From assembly GCF_032583975.1 (NCBI RefSeq), contig NZ_JAWHTF010000007.1: DNA of 64,000 nucleotides; one strand, given 5' to 3'. Every line of letters begins with the position of its first letter. The stretch's first letter is position 1. Positions 7,249 through 16,760 of this stretch are shown here, piece after piece. The stretch is from Gilvirhabdus luticola (lineage in GTDB: Bacteria > Bacteroidota > Bacteroidia > Flavobacteriales > Flavobacteriaceae). The notes beneath the pieces were generated by a model. That model did no database searches. It had not been told where the DNA came from and saw nothing but the letters and a program-made list of their open reading frames with translations. The translations under genes and the position numbers were made by a program.

Positions 7249-9915
7249 TTAGAATAAAGTTATTTGTCCTTCCTCATCAACGTCAAAATTTTCTGGAGCG
7301 TCATGACTAACTCCATTAGATTTTGGGTTTACCTCATTTTTCTCTTCTTCAGATTGCTCTAAAGTCTCCTCGTCTACAACTTCAATTTCGTCTGCCGGAG
7401 TTTCTTCAGGAGGGACGTAAGGAATAGGCTCTAGTAAATTAATCTGATTGATCTTATCTTTAGTTAGCTGATTTCCAATAGCAGTAATACCTTTTACAGT
7501 AATAAACTCTTCTAATAGAATTCGCATATTATCTTTTCGATCTTTACCTCTTTCTTTGGTAAATTCTACTTCAGCAACAGGTTTCCAGTCCGTTGATACA
7601 ATTTCTAATTGTGAGTTTGGATGATCTGAAATAAATAGTTCTTCTTTTCCTTCATTTTCTACCAAAAACCGCTTTACGTAATACAATTCACGCTCACCAT
7701 TATAATAAATAGCAGATATGGGTTTTTTAGGAATCCACTTTTCCATCACAATCATATCTTGATCAAAATGAGTTGAAAGATCTGGAATAATAGTTTTTAA
7801 AACACCAGATTGGTTGATTACTAAAATACGGTCTTCTCCTCTAAATTCACCGACCAGTTCACCTCTACCATCAACATTTAATCTTTGTACAGCATCATCA
7901 AACCAAATTTTTCGAGGTTTTAAAGTAGACACGCCTTTTTCTTTTAATTCAACTCGTTTTATTGAATTCTTTGTAACGAGGTTTCCTTTAGAGTTTCGCC
8001 CTTTAATAGTAATATCTGCAAAGTCTAAATCCCATTTTAATTTTTTGATCTTACCTACTTGGCGCAACATAATGGTCACCACTTCGGCCTCACCATTTGG
8101 GTTGGCTGAAAAATACCAAACAACAGTTCCTTTGCTTTCGTTGGTAAGATCATATTCCCTATCACGAGTTACACTGGTCACCGCAAAACGCTTAACATAA
8201 GAAGGTCCTCGGCTACCATCACGGTAAATCATATTATAAATGGTACGCTTGTCTTTCTTTTTAAACACAGCGACATGCACAATATCTTTTCCAACAAATG
8301 TTTTAGAATCAACTTTTGTGACCATCATTTTACCTTCTTTGGTAAATACTATAATATCATCTATATCGCTACAATCACAAACATATTCGTCTCGTCTTAA
8401 AGAAGTACCTACAAAACCTTCTTCTCTATTCACATAGAGTTTGGTGTTTCTAATCACAACTTTTGTAGCATCGACATCATCAAAAACCCTTATTTCGGTT
8501 TTACGTTCACGACCACTTCCATAATCCTTTTTTAAACGCGTAAAATAGTTAATTGCATATTCGATTAAATTGGCGAGATGGTGCTTTATTTGTTCAATTT
8601 GATCTTCAAGCGAGGCTATTTTTTGTTGAGCTTTGTCAATATCAAATTTAGAGATTCGCTTAATTCTTATTTCGGTCAATCGTACAATATCGTCTTCTGT
8701 TATTGCTCGTTTTAGATGCTTAATATGAGGTTGTAATCCTTTATCAATAGCTTGTATAACTCCTTCCCAAGTTTCCTCTTCTTCTATATCACGATAAATT
8801 CTATTTTCAATAAAAATCCTTTCAAGCGATGCAAAATGCCATTGTTCTTCTAGTTCGGAAAGTTTGATTTCTAAATCACTTTTTAAAAGTTGCACTGTAT
8901 TATCTGTAGAGCGACGTAACATTTCGGAAACACCAACAAATAGTGGCTTATTATCTTCAATAACACAACCCAATGGAGAAATTGATGTTTCGCAACTTGT
9001 AAATGCAAACAAAGCGTCTATAGTTTTATCTGGCGACAATCCTGAAGGTAAATGAATTAAAATTTCAACTTCAGCAGCGGTATTATCTTCAATTTTTTTA
9101 ATCTTGATTTTACCTTTATCATTTGCTTTTAAAATAGAATCTATAAGTGACGATGTGGTAGTGGCAAATGGAATTTCTGAAATTACCAGTGTGGTTTTGT
9201 CTAACTGCGAAATTTTTGCTCGTACGCGTACTTTTCCTCCTCGTAAACCATCATTATAATTGGTGAAGTCTGCAACACCTGCAGTTGGAAAATCTGGTAG
9301 AATGGTAAATCGTTTGCCTTGTAAATGTTTTATTGAAGCATCAATCAGTTCAATGAAATTATGAGGTAATATTTTTGTTGATAGACCTACGGCAATGCCT
9401 TCGCCTCCTTGAGCCAATAACAATGGGAACATTACGGGCAAATTAACAGGTTCTTTACGCCGCCCATCGTAAGATGCCTGCCATTCGGTTATTTTAGGAT
9501 TATAAACAACATCAAGCGCAAATTTTGATAAACGTGCTTCAATATAACGTGAAGCTGCAGCACTATCGCCAGTTAAAATATTTCCCCAGTTTCCTTGAGT
9601 GTCTATTAGTAAATCTTTCTGACCAATTTGTACCATAGCGTCTGCAATACTGGCATCACCATGTGGATGGTATTGCATGGTATGACCAACAATATTGGCA
9701 ACTTTATTATAGCGACCATCATCCAAATCTTTCATGGAGTGCATAATACGACGTTGTACAGGCTTAAAACCATCTTCTATAGCAGGTACAGCTCGTTCTA
9801 AAATAACGTACGAGGCGTAATCTAAAAACCATTCTTTGTACATACCAGTAACTCTGGTAATGGTTTCCTGGTTTTCGTTTTGTTCGCTATTTATATTATC
9901 ATTTTCTTCAATCAT
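7249..9915 (-). CDS. parC: DNA topoisomerase IV subunit A
   Basis: An 888-residue type IIA topoisomerase A subunit, which breaks and rejoins DNA through a tyrosyl linkage and decatenates chromosomes with ParE. The N-terminal domain has the family block VPAIEDGFKPVQRRIMHSM, HPHGDASIADAM, and the catalytic Tyr124 in AAASRYIEARLS. A coiled-coil tower follows (around residues 420-450), then a divergent beta-propeller-like C-terminus and an acidic tail of about 60 residues. Pairing with parE upstream on the same strand, and lack of a canonical GyrA box that I could find, favour ParC over GyrA. The start overlaps the preceding small gene by 4 bases. Confidence 0.93.
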   Translation of the reverse strand: MIEENDNINSEQNENQETITRVTGMYKEWFLDYASYVILERAVPAIEDGFKPVQRRIMHSMKDLDDGRYNKVANIVGHTMQYHPHGDASIADAMVQIGQKDLLIDTQGNWGNILTGDSAAASRYIEARLSKFALDVVYNPKITEWQASYDGRRKEPVNLPVMFPLLLAQGGEGIAVGLSTKILPHNFIELIDASIKHLQGKRFTILPDFPTAGVADFTNYNDGLRGGKVRVRAKISQLDKTTLVISEIPFATTTSSLIDSILKANDKGKIKIKKIEDNTAAEVEILIHLPSGLSPDKTIDALFAFTSCETSISPLGCVIEDNKPLFVGVSEMLRRSTDNTVQLLKSDLEIKLSELEEQWHFASLERIFIENRIYRDIEEEETWEGVIQAIDKGLQPHIKHLKRAITEDDIVRLTEIRIKRISKFDIDKAQQKIASLEDQIEQIKHHLANLIEYAINYFTRLKKDYGSGRERKTEIRVFDDVDATKVVIRNTKLYVNREEGFVGTSLRRDEYVCDCSDIDDIIVFTKEGKMMVTKVDSKTFVGKDIVHVAVFKKKDKRTIYNMIYRDGSRGPSYVKRFAVTSVTRDREYDLTNESKGTVVWYFSANPNGEAEVVTIMLRQVGKIKKLKWDLDFADITIKGRNSKGNLVTKNSIKRVELKEKGVSTLKPRKIWFDDAVQRLNVDGRGELVGEFRGEDRILVINQSGVLKTIIPDLSTHFDQDMIVMEKWIPKKPISAIYYNGERELYYVKRFLVENEGKEELFISDHPNSQLEIVSTDWKPVAEVEFTKERGKDRKDNMRILLEEFITVKGITAIGNQLTKDKINQINLLEPIPYVPPEETPADEIEVVDEETLEQSEEEKNEVNPKSNGVSHDAPENFDVDEEGQITLF

Positions 9916-10397
9916 TCATTTTCCTTTTTTCTATTCTCTTTGATCATCTTTCTTAATGACTGCTTAATGTATTTTCGTTTCTTCCTTTGCACTAATGTAA
10001 CATTAAAACTATGTTTATGAACTTTGTCTTTTCTATCTTTTATATAAAGTACCAACTCTTTGAAAATAATATAATTATTAAATTTAAATGATACTAGTTT
10101 AGGTTTATCAAATTCAACAATATGTTCTCTATAATTAAAGTATTCTGATAGCAATAGGCCTTTATTAATTAATACAACCTTTACACCATCACTATCATAC
10201 TCAAAATATTTACTTATTCTATGAACGATAAATGAAACTATTATAAAACCCAAAAGCATTGTTAACAATAACATTGTTGGATTTTTGGAAACTTCTCTAA
10301 ATGCGCTGAAAACAGTTATTAAAACAATTGCTAATAAAACCAACACAAAGTAAACCGAAATGATAATATTTTTTACTTTACCGTTGTTAGTTCTCAT
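9912..10397 (-). CDS. Small membrane protein between parE and parC, unknown function
   Basis: A 161-residue protein that I do not recognise. It has two hydrophobic segments (IIISVYFVLVLLAIVLITVF near residue 11 and LLLTMLLGFIIVSFIVH near 43), then a beta-rich region with a YFNYREHIVEF segment, and a very basic lysine/arginine-rich tail. The layout resembles a membrane-anchored PH-like domain, but that is a guess. Its start overlaps the parE stop by 11 bases and its stop overlaps the parC start by 4, so it is very probably translationally coupled within the topoisomerase IV operon. Confidence 0.8.
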   Translation of the reverse strand: MRTNNGKVKNIIISVYFVLVLLAIVLITVFSAFREVSKNPTMLLLTMLLGFIIVSFIVHRISKYFEYDSDGVKVVLINKGLLLSEYFNYREHIVEFDKPKLVSFKFNNYIIFKELVLYIKDRKDKVHKHSFNVTLVQRKKRKYIKQSLRKMIKENRKKENE

Positions 10398-12252
10398 TTG
10401 AATCTTCTACTAAATCTAGTTCAACTTTTAGGTTATTAATGATAAACTCTTGTCTACTTGGTGTATTTTTTCCCATGTAAAACTGTAATAATTCTTCTAT
10501 AGACATGTCTTTATCCAACATTACAGGATCTAAACGGATATTATCTCCTATAAAATGTTTGAACTCATCGGGAGAGATTTCTCCTAAACCTTTAAATCGT
10601 GTTATTTCGGGCTTTGGTTTTAACTTTTCAATAGCATCTTTACGTTCTTGTTCTGAATAACAATAAATGGTTTCCTTTTTATTACGAACTCTAAATAATG
10701 GTGTCTGTAAAATATATAAGTGTCCTTCTTTGATTAATTCTGGGAAAAACTGCAAAAAGAATGTAATTAAAAGCAATCGAATATGCATGCCATCTACATC
10801 TGCATCAGTAGCAATTACAATGTTATTATATCTCAAGTCCTCTATACTTTCTTCAATATTCAAAGCTGCTTGAAGTAAATTAAACTCTTCATTTTCATAA
10901 ACAATTTTTTTGCTCATGCCATAAGAATTCAAAGGTTTACCTCGTAAACTGAAAACGGCTTGCGTATTTACATTCCTTGATTTTGTAATACTTCCTGAAG
11001 CTGAATCTCCTTCAGTTATAAACAAGGTGCTTTCTAAACGATTATCTTTTTTTAAATCACCAAAATGAACTCTGCAATCTCGAAGTTTTTTATTATGCAA
11101 ACTGGCTTTTTTTGCACGTTCTTTAGCTAATTTTCTTATACCTGAAAGTTCTTTACGCTCACGCTCTGCCTGAAGAATCTTTCGTTGTATTTTTTCTGCT
11201 GTATCAGGATTTTTATGTAAATAATTATCAAGTTGTGTTTTTAAAAAATCATTCACATAAGTCCTTACGGTTGGTAAACCTCCACCCATTTCTGTCGAAC
11301 CTAATTTTGTTTTGGTCTGACTTTCAAAAACGGGTTCCATAACTTTAATAGAAACTGCAGAAACAATAGATTTTCTAACATCAGAGGCATCATAATTCTT
11401 TCCGAAGTAATCTCTAATCGTTTTTACTAGAGCTTCTCTAAAGGCTAAAAGGTGTGTACCTCCTTGCGTTGTATTCTGTCCATTCACAAAGGAATGGTAT
11501 TCTTCACTATATTGGGTTTTGCTATGTGTAATGGCAACTTCTATGTCTTCTCCTTTTAAATGAATAATTGGATAAGCCATATCAGATTCATTAATATTTT
11601 CTTGCAATAAATCCTTTAAACCATTCTCGCTGTAATACTTCTCGCCATTAAACATAATCGTCAATCCAGGATTGAGATATACATAATTTTTAAGCATTCG
11701 CTCAACGTACTCATTTCTGAATTTGTAATGTTTAAAGATCCCTTCGTCAGGTACGAAGGTTACCTTTGTTCCTTTGCGTCTTGATGTATCATCCAATAAC
11801 TCTTCATCAACAAGATTTCCCATTTCGAATTCTGCTGCCGCAGATTTTCCGTCACGAGTAGATTCAACTCTAAAATAAGATGATAATGCGTTAACCGCTT
11901 TTGTGCCTACACCATTTAATCCTACTGATTTTTTAAATGCTCTAGAATCATATTTCCCTCCAGTATTCATTTTTGAAACCACATCAACAACTTTTCCAAG
12001 TGGAATACCTCGACCATAATCCCTTACAATAACTTTATTGCTGTGCACTGAAATTTCAATGGTTTTTCCAGCTCCCATGACGTATTCGTCAATAGAGTTG
12101 TCAAGTACTTCTTTTATAAGAATATAAATACCATCATCTGGCGAAGATCCATCACCCAATTTACCAATATACATACCAGGACGCATACGAATATGCTCTT
12201 TCCAGTCTAGTGAACGTATATTGTCTTCGGTATAATTGGATTGTACAGCCAT
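10387..12252 (-). CDS. parE: DNA topoisomerase IV subunit B
   Basis: A 621-residue GHKL-ATPase subunit of topoisomerase IV. The N-terminal ATPase shows RPGMYIGKLG, VLDNSIDEY, GRGIPLG and GLNGVGTKAVNALS. The TOPRIM region has LFITEGDSASGS, RGKPLN and TDADVDGMHIR, and the C-terminus carries RFKGLGE. The length is typical of ParE in Bacteroidota and shorter than E. coli GyrB. It heads a minus-strand operon parE - small membrane gene - parC. The 265 bases between it and the divergent transglutaminase gene contain no further gene that I can support. Confidence 0.93.
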   Translation of the reverse strand: MAVQSNYTEDNIRSLDWKEHIRMRPGMYIGKLGDGSSPDDGIYILIKEVLDNSIDEYVMGAGKTIEISVHSNKVIVRDYGRGIPLGKVVDVVSKMNTGGKYDSRAFKKSVGLNGVGTKAVNALSSYFRVESTRDGKSAAAEFEMGNLVDEELLDDTSRRKGTKVTFVPDEGIFKHYKFRNEYVERMLKNYVYLNPGLTIMFNGEKYYSENGLKDLLQENINESDMAYPIIHLKGEDIEVAITHSKTQYSEEYHSFVNGQNTTQGGTHLLAFREALVKTIRDYFGKNYDASDVRKSIVSAVSIKVMEPVFESQTKTKLGSTEMGGGLPTVRTYVNDFLKTQLDNYLHKNPDTAEKIQRKILQAERERKELSGIRKLAKERAKKASLHNKKLRDCRVHFGDLKKDNRLESTLFITEGDSASGSITKSRNVNTQAVFSLRGKPLNSYGMSKKIVYENEEFNLLQAALNIEESIEDLRYNNIVIATDADVDGMHIRLLLITFFLQFFPELIKEGHLYILQTPLFRVRNKKETIYCYSEQERKDAIEKLKPKPEITRFKGLGEISPDEFKHFIGDNIRLDPVMLDKDMSIEELLQFYMGKNTPSRQEFIINNLKVELDLVEDSNEN

Positions 12253-12517
12253 AGATTACATGAGGTTTTAATGATAGTGTGCTAATATAATATAACGATA
12301 AATAATATAAAACAGCATAAACACAAAGTAATTAACAATGTTTTCACTACATTTTTGCTGAAGCGTTAGCAATGAAATTTCTAAATTCAGATTACAAAAA
12401 GAGATTAATGCCTAACCTTTCTATTCTTCTTTATTTGATTTTATGAAAATCGAAGTTATTGTTAAGCCATTTTCATATTTTTACAAATCACTGTCTATTT
12501 ATCATTTTTTAGCATTT

Positions 12518-13816
12518 ATGAAGAATCTTATCTTATTACTTTCAAGTTTCATTTTTATAATTAGTTGCCAAGCAAAGTATTCTGGTGTCCCAGAGTCTTA
12601 TCATTCCTTGCTTGATGAAGCTATAGTTAAAGCAGATTCTAATGCATCCGAAATTTTAACAGCACTTACGAAAGCCCCTAAAGAACAAAAAGAAGGTATG
12701 GCATTTCTTATTAGTTATATGCCAAAAAAGGATTTAACAACCTTAACGGCTTCTTTTCTGCTTGAAAATGCCGAATACGCTTATAAAGCTAGAACTATTT
12801 ATCCTTGGTGCAAAGCACTTCCGGACTCTATTTTTTTTAACGAAGTTCTGCCCTATGCGAATGTTGCAGAAACTCGTGATCCTTGGAGAAAAGACTTCTT
12901 TGAACGTTTTTCGAAATATGTTGATGATAAAGAGAATTTAAAAGATGCCATTTTTGCTATTGCGAAACCCATTAATAAAGAAGTAAATGTTGAGTATAAT
13001 ATTAATCGATCGATAGTAGATTCTAGCCCCAAAGAGGCAATGGCTGAAAATATGGCTACCTGTACTGGGCTTTCTATAATTTTAACAGATGCATTTAGGT
13101 CTGTTGGAATTCCTTCACGTCTGGCAGGAACAGCCATGTGGACTAACATGCGAGGAAACCATACATGGACAGAAGTATGGATAGATAACCAATGGAAATT
13201 TATTGAGTATTACCCAGAAGACCTTAATGAATCCTGGTTTTTAAAAGATGCTGGCAAAGCAGATCGTAGCAATCCATTGCATTGGATTTATGCAGTTTCT
13301 TACAAACCAACAGGGCAGTATTACTACGCAGGCAAGGCTGTAAAATATTTGTACGACCAATTGGAAGACAGTCAGATACCTGAAGACTTTCGTAATAAAT
13401 TGAAAGAATGGCAACAATCTTCAAAAGGAGAAATAACAACAAATGACGAACCTTACATTCATGGTGTTAATGTTACACAGCACTATATAGATTTATATAA
13501 TGAATCAATTAAAAACACTGGTCTTTCTGACGATGAAATTATGGTTGAAATTGTAGTATTTAAAGATAAAAATACTAACAAAAGCGATTCAAGATTAGCA
13601 AGCCGCGTTAATGTACTAAAAAATGGCGAAACTGTTGACTTTGGCTATTCACCTAATGCTACAGATGATATGAATAAATTCTTGAATTTTAAATTACTTA
13701 AAAATACAGAGTACAAAATTGTAGTTTCAAATTCTAAACATAATTTAGAAAAGTCTTTTGAAGTCCTTACAAAAGATGAGGCTAACCAAGAATTAAAACT
13801 TGTTTTAGTAGATTAA
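12518..13816 (+). CDS. Transglutaminase-like domain lipoprotein
   Basis: A 432-residue predicted lipoprotein: signal peptide of about 16 residues with lipobox cysteine at 17 (FIISCQ). The core is a transglutaminase-like thiol protease fold: Cys182 in NMATCTGLS, His215 in GNHTWTEVWID and an acidic residue in the YYPED segment. A C-terminal region after residue 320 resembles a beta-sandwich. The physiological substrate is unknown; bacterial members often act as peptidases or amidases at the cell surface. The ATG at 12518 was chosen over an in-frame ATG at 12443 because only the shorter form starts directly with a signal peptide. Confidence 0.82.
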   Translation: MKNLILLLSSFIFIISCQAKYSGVPESYHSLLDEAIVKADSNASEILTALTKAPKEQKEGMAFLISYMPKKDLTTLTASFLLENAEYAYKARTIYPWCKALPDSIFFNEVLPYANVAETRDPWRKDFFERFSKYVDDKENLKDAIFAIAKPINKEVNVEYNINRSIVDSSPKEAMAENMATCTGLSIILTDAFRSVGIPSRLAGTAMWTNMRGNHTWTEVWIDNQWKFIEYYPEDLNESWFLKDAGKADRSNPLHWIYAVSYKPTGQYYYAGKAVKYLYDQLEDSQIPEDFRNKLKEWQQSSKGEITTNDEPYIHGVNVTQHYIDLYNESIKNTGLSDDEIMVEIVVFKDKNTNKSDSRLASRVNVLKNGETVDFGYSPNATDDMNKFLNFKLLKNTEYKIVVSNSKHNLEKSFEVLTKDEANQELKLVLVD

Positions 13817-13850
13817 ATCAAAAATCTAAACATACCCGACTATTATTTTA

Positions 13851-14945
13851 TCATACATTAAATAAGAAATGCATTACATCGCCGTCCTTAACTATATAAT
13901 TCTTTCCTTCAACACGCATTTTTCCAGCTTCTTTCACTTTGGCTTCGCTTCCGTAAGAAACGTAATCATTGTAAGCAATGACTTCAGCTCTGATAAATCC
14001 TTTTTCAAAATCGGTATGAATTACTCCTGCAGCTTGCGGAGCTGTAGCACCAACATCTATGGTCCAAGCTCTAACTTCTTTTTCGCCAGCTGTAAAATAA
14101 GTTTGCTGATTTAATAATTTGTACGCTGAACGAATCAATTTTGAAGAACCTGGTTCGTCCAACCCAATATCTTGTAAGAACATTTGGCGTTCTTCATAAT
14201 CATCTAATTCGTTAATATCTGCTTCTGTACCAACTGCCAAAACCAGAACTTCTGCTTTTTCATCTTTAACAGCGTCTTTGACTTGCTCTACATAATCATT
14301 TCCAGAAACAGCTGAACCTTCATCAACATTACAAACGTACATGACTGGTTTATCTGTAATAAATTGTGAAGGTTTAACAAAGTCTATATAATCATCGTCT
14401 TCAAACTCAATGGCTCTAACAGAAATACCTGCTTCTAATCCAGATTTTACTTTTTGTAAAACGGCTTGTTCTTTTTGGGCGTCTTTATTACCTGTTTTTG
14501 CAGTACGGCTTACCTTATCCAACTTCTTATCAACGGTTTCCAAATCCTTGAGCTGAAGCTCCATATCAATGGTTTCCTTATCTCTAATAGGATTTATATT
14601 ACCATCAACATGTACAATGTTATCATTATCAAAACAACGCAAAACATGCAGAATGGCATCTGTTTCACGAATGTTCGCCAAAAACTGATTTCCCAATCCT
14701 TCACCTTTGCTAGCACCTTTTACCAAACCAGCAATGTCAACAATTTCCACAGTAGCAGGTAACACACGTTGTGGTTTAACCAATTCTTCCAATTTTTGTA
14801 ATCTTGAATCAGGAACATTAACCACACCAATGTTTGGCTCAATAGTACAAAACGGAAAATTTGCACTTTGCGCTTTAGCATTTGATAAACAATTAAATAA
14901 AGTCGATTTTCCAACATTTGGCAATCCCACAATACCTGCTTTCAT
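13851..14945 (-). CDS. ychF: Redox-regulated ATPase YchF (Obg/OLA1 family)
   Basis: A 364-residue translation-associated P-loop NTPase of the Obg-related YchF/OLA1 family. The G1 motif GLPNVGKST is at residues 7-15, the DIAGLVKGASKGEGLGNQFL block is diagnostic, and the C-terminal TGS domain ends with KDGDVMHFLFNV. YchF prefers ATP because its G4 motif departs from NKxD (here CNVDE), as seen in the family. It is convergent with the transglutaminase gene and divergent from a CarboxypepD_reg-like gene, with a TAnnTTTG box upstream. Confidence 0.96.
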   Translation of the reverse strand: MKAGIVGLPNVGKSTLFNCLSNAKAQSANFPFCTIEPNIGVVNVPDSRLQKLEELVKPQRVLPATVEIVDIAGLVKGASKGEGLGNQFLANIRETDAILHVLRCFDNDNIVHVDGNINPIRDKETIDMELQLKDLETVDKKLDKVSRTAKTGNKDAQKEQAVLQKVKSGLEAGISVRAIEFEDDDYIDFVKPSQFITDKPVMYVCNVDEGSAVSGNDYVEQVKDAVKDEKAEVLVLAVGTEADINELDDYEERQMFLQDIGLDEPGSSKLIRSAYKLLNQQTYFTAGEKEVRAWTIDVGATAPQAAGVIHTDFEKGFIRAEVIAYNDYVSYGSEAKVKEAGKMRVEGKNYIVKDGDVMHFLFNV

Positions 14946-14967
14946 TCGTAAATATTTTTTAAGGCTG

Positions 14968-14975
14968 CAAATGTA
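14968..14975 (-). promoter_or_regulatory. Predicted -7 box for ychF
   Basis: On the minus strand TACATTTG matches TAnnTTTG exactly, 22 bases before the ychF start. It is followed by GCAG, like other boxes in this window. Confidence 0.5.
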
Positions 14976-15018
14976 CTTATTTAATTCTTTTTTAAGAAAA
15001 CTCTTTAATAGCTTTATG

Positions 15019-15026
15019 TATGTTTG
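15019..15026 (+). promoter_or_regulatory. Predicted -7 box for the CarboxypepD_reg-like gene
   Basis: TATGTTTG matches TAnnTTTG and lies 48 bases before the ATG at 15075. It faces away from the ychF promoter, so the 129-base gap is a divergent promoter region. Confidence 0.45.
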
Positions 15027-15074
15027 TGCAACAAATTTTTGAAAGATTCGTCGTTTTTGTATTAAACCATCAAC

Positions 15075-16568
15075 ATGACATTAAAGAAATTCCTACTTAT
15101 CACCTTGTTAAGTTTTTCAAGCCTGTTATCGGCTCAAAATTTTTCAGGTAGAGTTTTAGATACCATTAACCAACAACCCATTCCGTATGTTGCAATACAA
15201 TTTAATAGCACAACTCATGGTGTGATAAGCAATATAGATGGTTATTTTACTATTTCGCTTGATGCTGTTAAAGATTCCGACGTTTTAAATATCTCCTGTT
15301 TGGGTTATGGTACTAAATCTGTTTTATTAAACAACTTAAAATCTGATGGAACTGTTATCTATTTAAGTGAACATTTAAATGAATTGGATGCTGTAATTCT
15401 TACTGGCGAAAGACCATCAATAGATAGCATTATGGCCCGAACAAACCGAAACATTAAAACCAATTACAGACCAAACAACGTGTCCAACAAAATTTTTCAT
15501 AGGAGTACAGCTTATATGGACTTTGATGAGTTAAATTTTGATATAGACAAAGCTTCTGGAATGCGAAAATCGAAATTAGAAAGCGCCAACAAGAGTTTAG
15601 ATTCGCTTACAAATGTGGTGATTAATGCCAACATTGCACATTACACAGATTTTGCGGGGACATTTTTTGTGTTGGATGCTAAAAACAAAAAACTAAATGT
15701 TGACAAAGCCACTTTGCTTTTAGATAAGAAAAGAGATTTCTCTATGGAAACTATTGAAAAAAAAGGCAAAGAAATTATTCTGAAATATCTAGATCCTAAC
15801 GCAACATACAAAGTAAAAACAGGTTTATTTAAGGTTGAAGATTCTTTGTCCTTGAAAGAAGAAATAAAGAAAGAGCAAGAAGAAAACGAAAAGAAAGAGC
15901 TAGGTGTAGAAAGCCTCAAAGAGACAGCTTCTAGTCAGTTGAATAAAGGCTTTTTTGATCAGGATACTTTTATGCAACAACTTATAGATACAGATTTGTA
16001 CAGATTTATATTGCAAGATGTTACTTTCTATATGAACGAGATGGTTTATGTTGTGAATTTTAAGCCAAGAAGGTCTTCCTCAAAATATTCTGGAACACAT
16101 TATATCTCGAGTGCAGATTATGGTATTTTAAGAACCGATTTTAGTTTTGCCAAAGGAAAACGTGGTGAAAAATTTAATTTAAGACTACTTATTGGTGTAA
16201 AATATGTTGAAAATATAAGCAATGGTACTGTTTTATATGATAAGAACATAGAAGGTTACTACCAGCTAAAATATGCTTACAGAGAAATTGGCAGATATAT
16301 TTATGTACACAGACCATTTAAGTTTATCGAAAACTCTAGCTCAAGAGACAAGGTGTCTTTCGATTTTCTTTTAGAAGGAAGTATTAAAGAAAAACATGAA
16401 TTATTACTTCTAGAGACCAATCCTTTAAGTCAAGCTGAATACAATCAGTTTACGCAACCAGAACATATTATCTATCAAGAATTAGATCGTTATGATGCTA
16501 ATATCTGGAAAGACTATAACGTGATCGAACCTTTGGAAGAAATGAAGCAGTTTAAAAGTTCTGAATGA
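15075..16568 (+). CDS. Exported CarboxypepD_reg-like domain protein
   Basis: A 497-residue exported protein: signal peptide up to about residue 20 (LLSAQN), then a CarboxypepD_reg-like beta-sandwich (GRVLDTINQQPIPYVAIQFN to LDAVILTGE, residues 25-110) as found at the N-terminus of TonB-linked proteins. The remaining 380 residues lack a plug or a recognisable 22-strand barrel, but contain alternating strands, and a Glu/Lys-rich stretch near 255-285. Members are annotated only as carboxypeptidase-like regulatory domain proteins, probably outer-membrane or periplasmic. The function is unknown. Confidence 0.82.
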   Translation: MTLKKFLLITLLSFSSLLSAQNFSGRVLDTINQQPIPYVAIQFNSTTHGVISNIDGYFTISLDAVKDSDVLNISCLGYGTKSVLLNNLKSDGTVIYLSEHLNELDAVILTGERPSIDSIMARTNRNIKTNYRPNNVSNKIFHRSTAYMDFDELNFDIDKASGMRKSKLESANKSLDSLTNVVINANIAHYTDFAGTFFVLDAKNKKLNVDKATLLLDKKRDFSMETIEKKGKEIILKYLDPNATYKVKTGLFKVEDSLSLKEEIKKEQEENEKKELGVESLKETASSQLNKGFFDQDTFMQQLIDTDLYRFILQDVTFYMNEMVYVVNFKPRRSSSKYSGTHYISSADYGILRTDFSFAKGKRGEKFNLRLLIGVKYVENISNGTVLYDKNIEGYYQLKYAYREIGRYIYVHRPFKFIENSSSRDKVSFDFLLEGSIKEKHELLLLETNPLSQAEYNQFTQPEHIIYQELDRYDANIWKDYNVIEPLEEMKQFKSSE

Positions 16569-16611
16569 TTCATTAATTTTTTAGAATTACTCTTTTCGGT
16601 CTCTGCTATGA

Positions 16612-16722
16612 TCAGTTGCGTTTTTGAGCAACTAATTTAGCAAATACAAACCGAATAGAAAATTCAATAGAATTTTCGTAAGCAGCCTAAAATCAAGCAA
16701 TTAATTATACACTCGATGTAGG
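16612..16722 (-). repeat. Hairpin-forming dispersed repeat, copy B
   Basis: Read on the minus strand this is a second copy of the element at 26775-26905: GTGTATAATTAATTGCTTG, then TACGAAAATTC, then TTTTCTATTCGGTTTGTAT, then TTTGCTAAATTAGTTGCTC. A near-palindrome (GAAAATTC / GAATTTTC arms around 4 bases) lies at 16658-16677, where copy A has a perfect 20-base palindrome. The right end is less well conserved than in copy A. Confidence 0.75.
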
Positions 16723-16760
16723 CAAAAGTTAAGATATTAACATAACTGTTTTAACTCCTT

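Noticed and set aside
7814..8437. Plus-strand ORFs opposite parC
   Set aside because: They are antisense shadows of the conserved topoisomerase gene with no recognisable domains.
12443..12517. Upstream in-frame ATG of the transglutaminase gene
   Set aside because: It would place 25 residues before a clear lipoprotein signal peptide.
12853..13149. Minus-strand ORF opposite the transglutaminase gene
   Set aside because: It is the complement of the conserved catalytic region and has no motif of its own.
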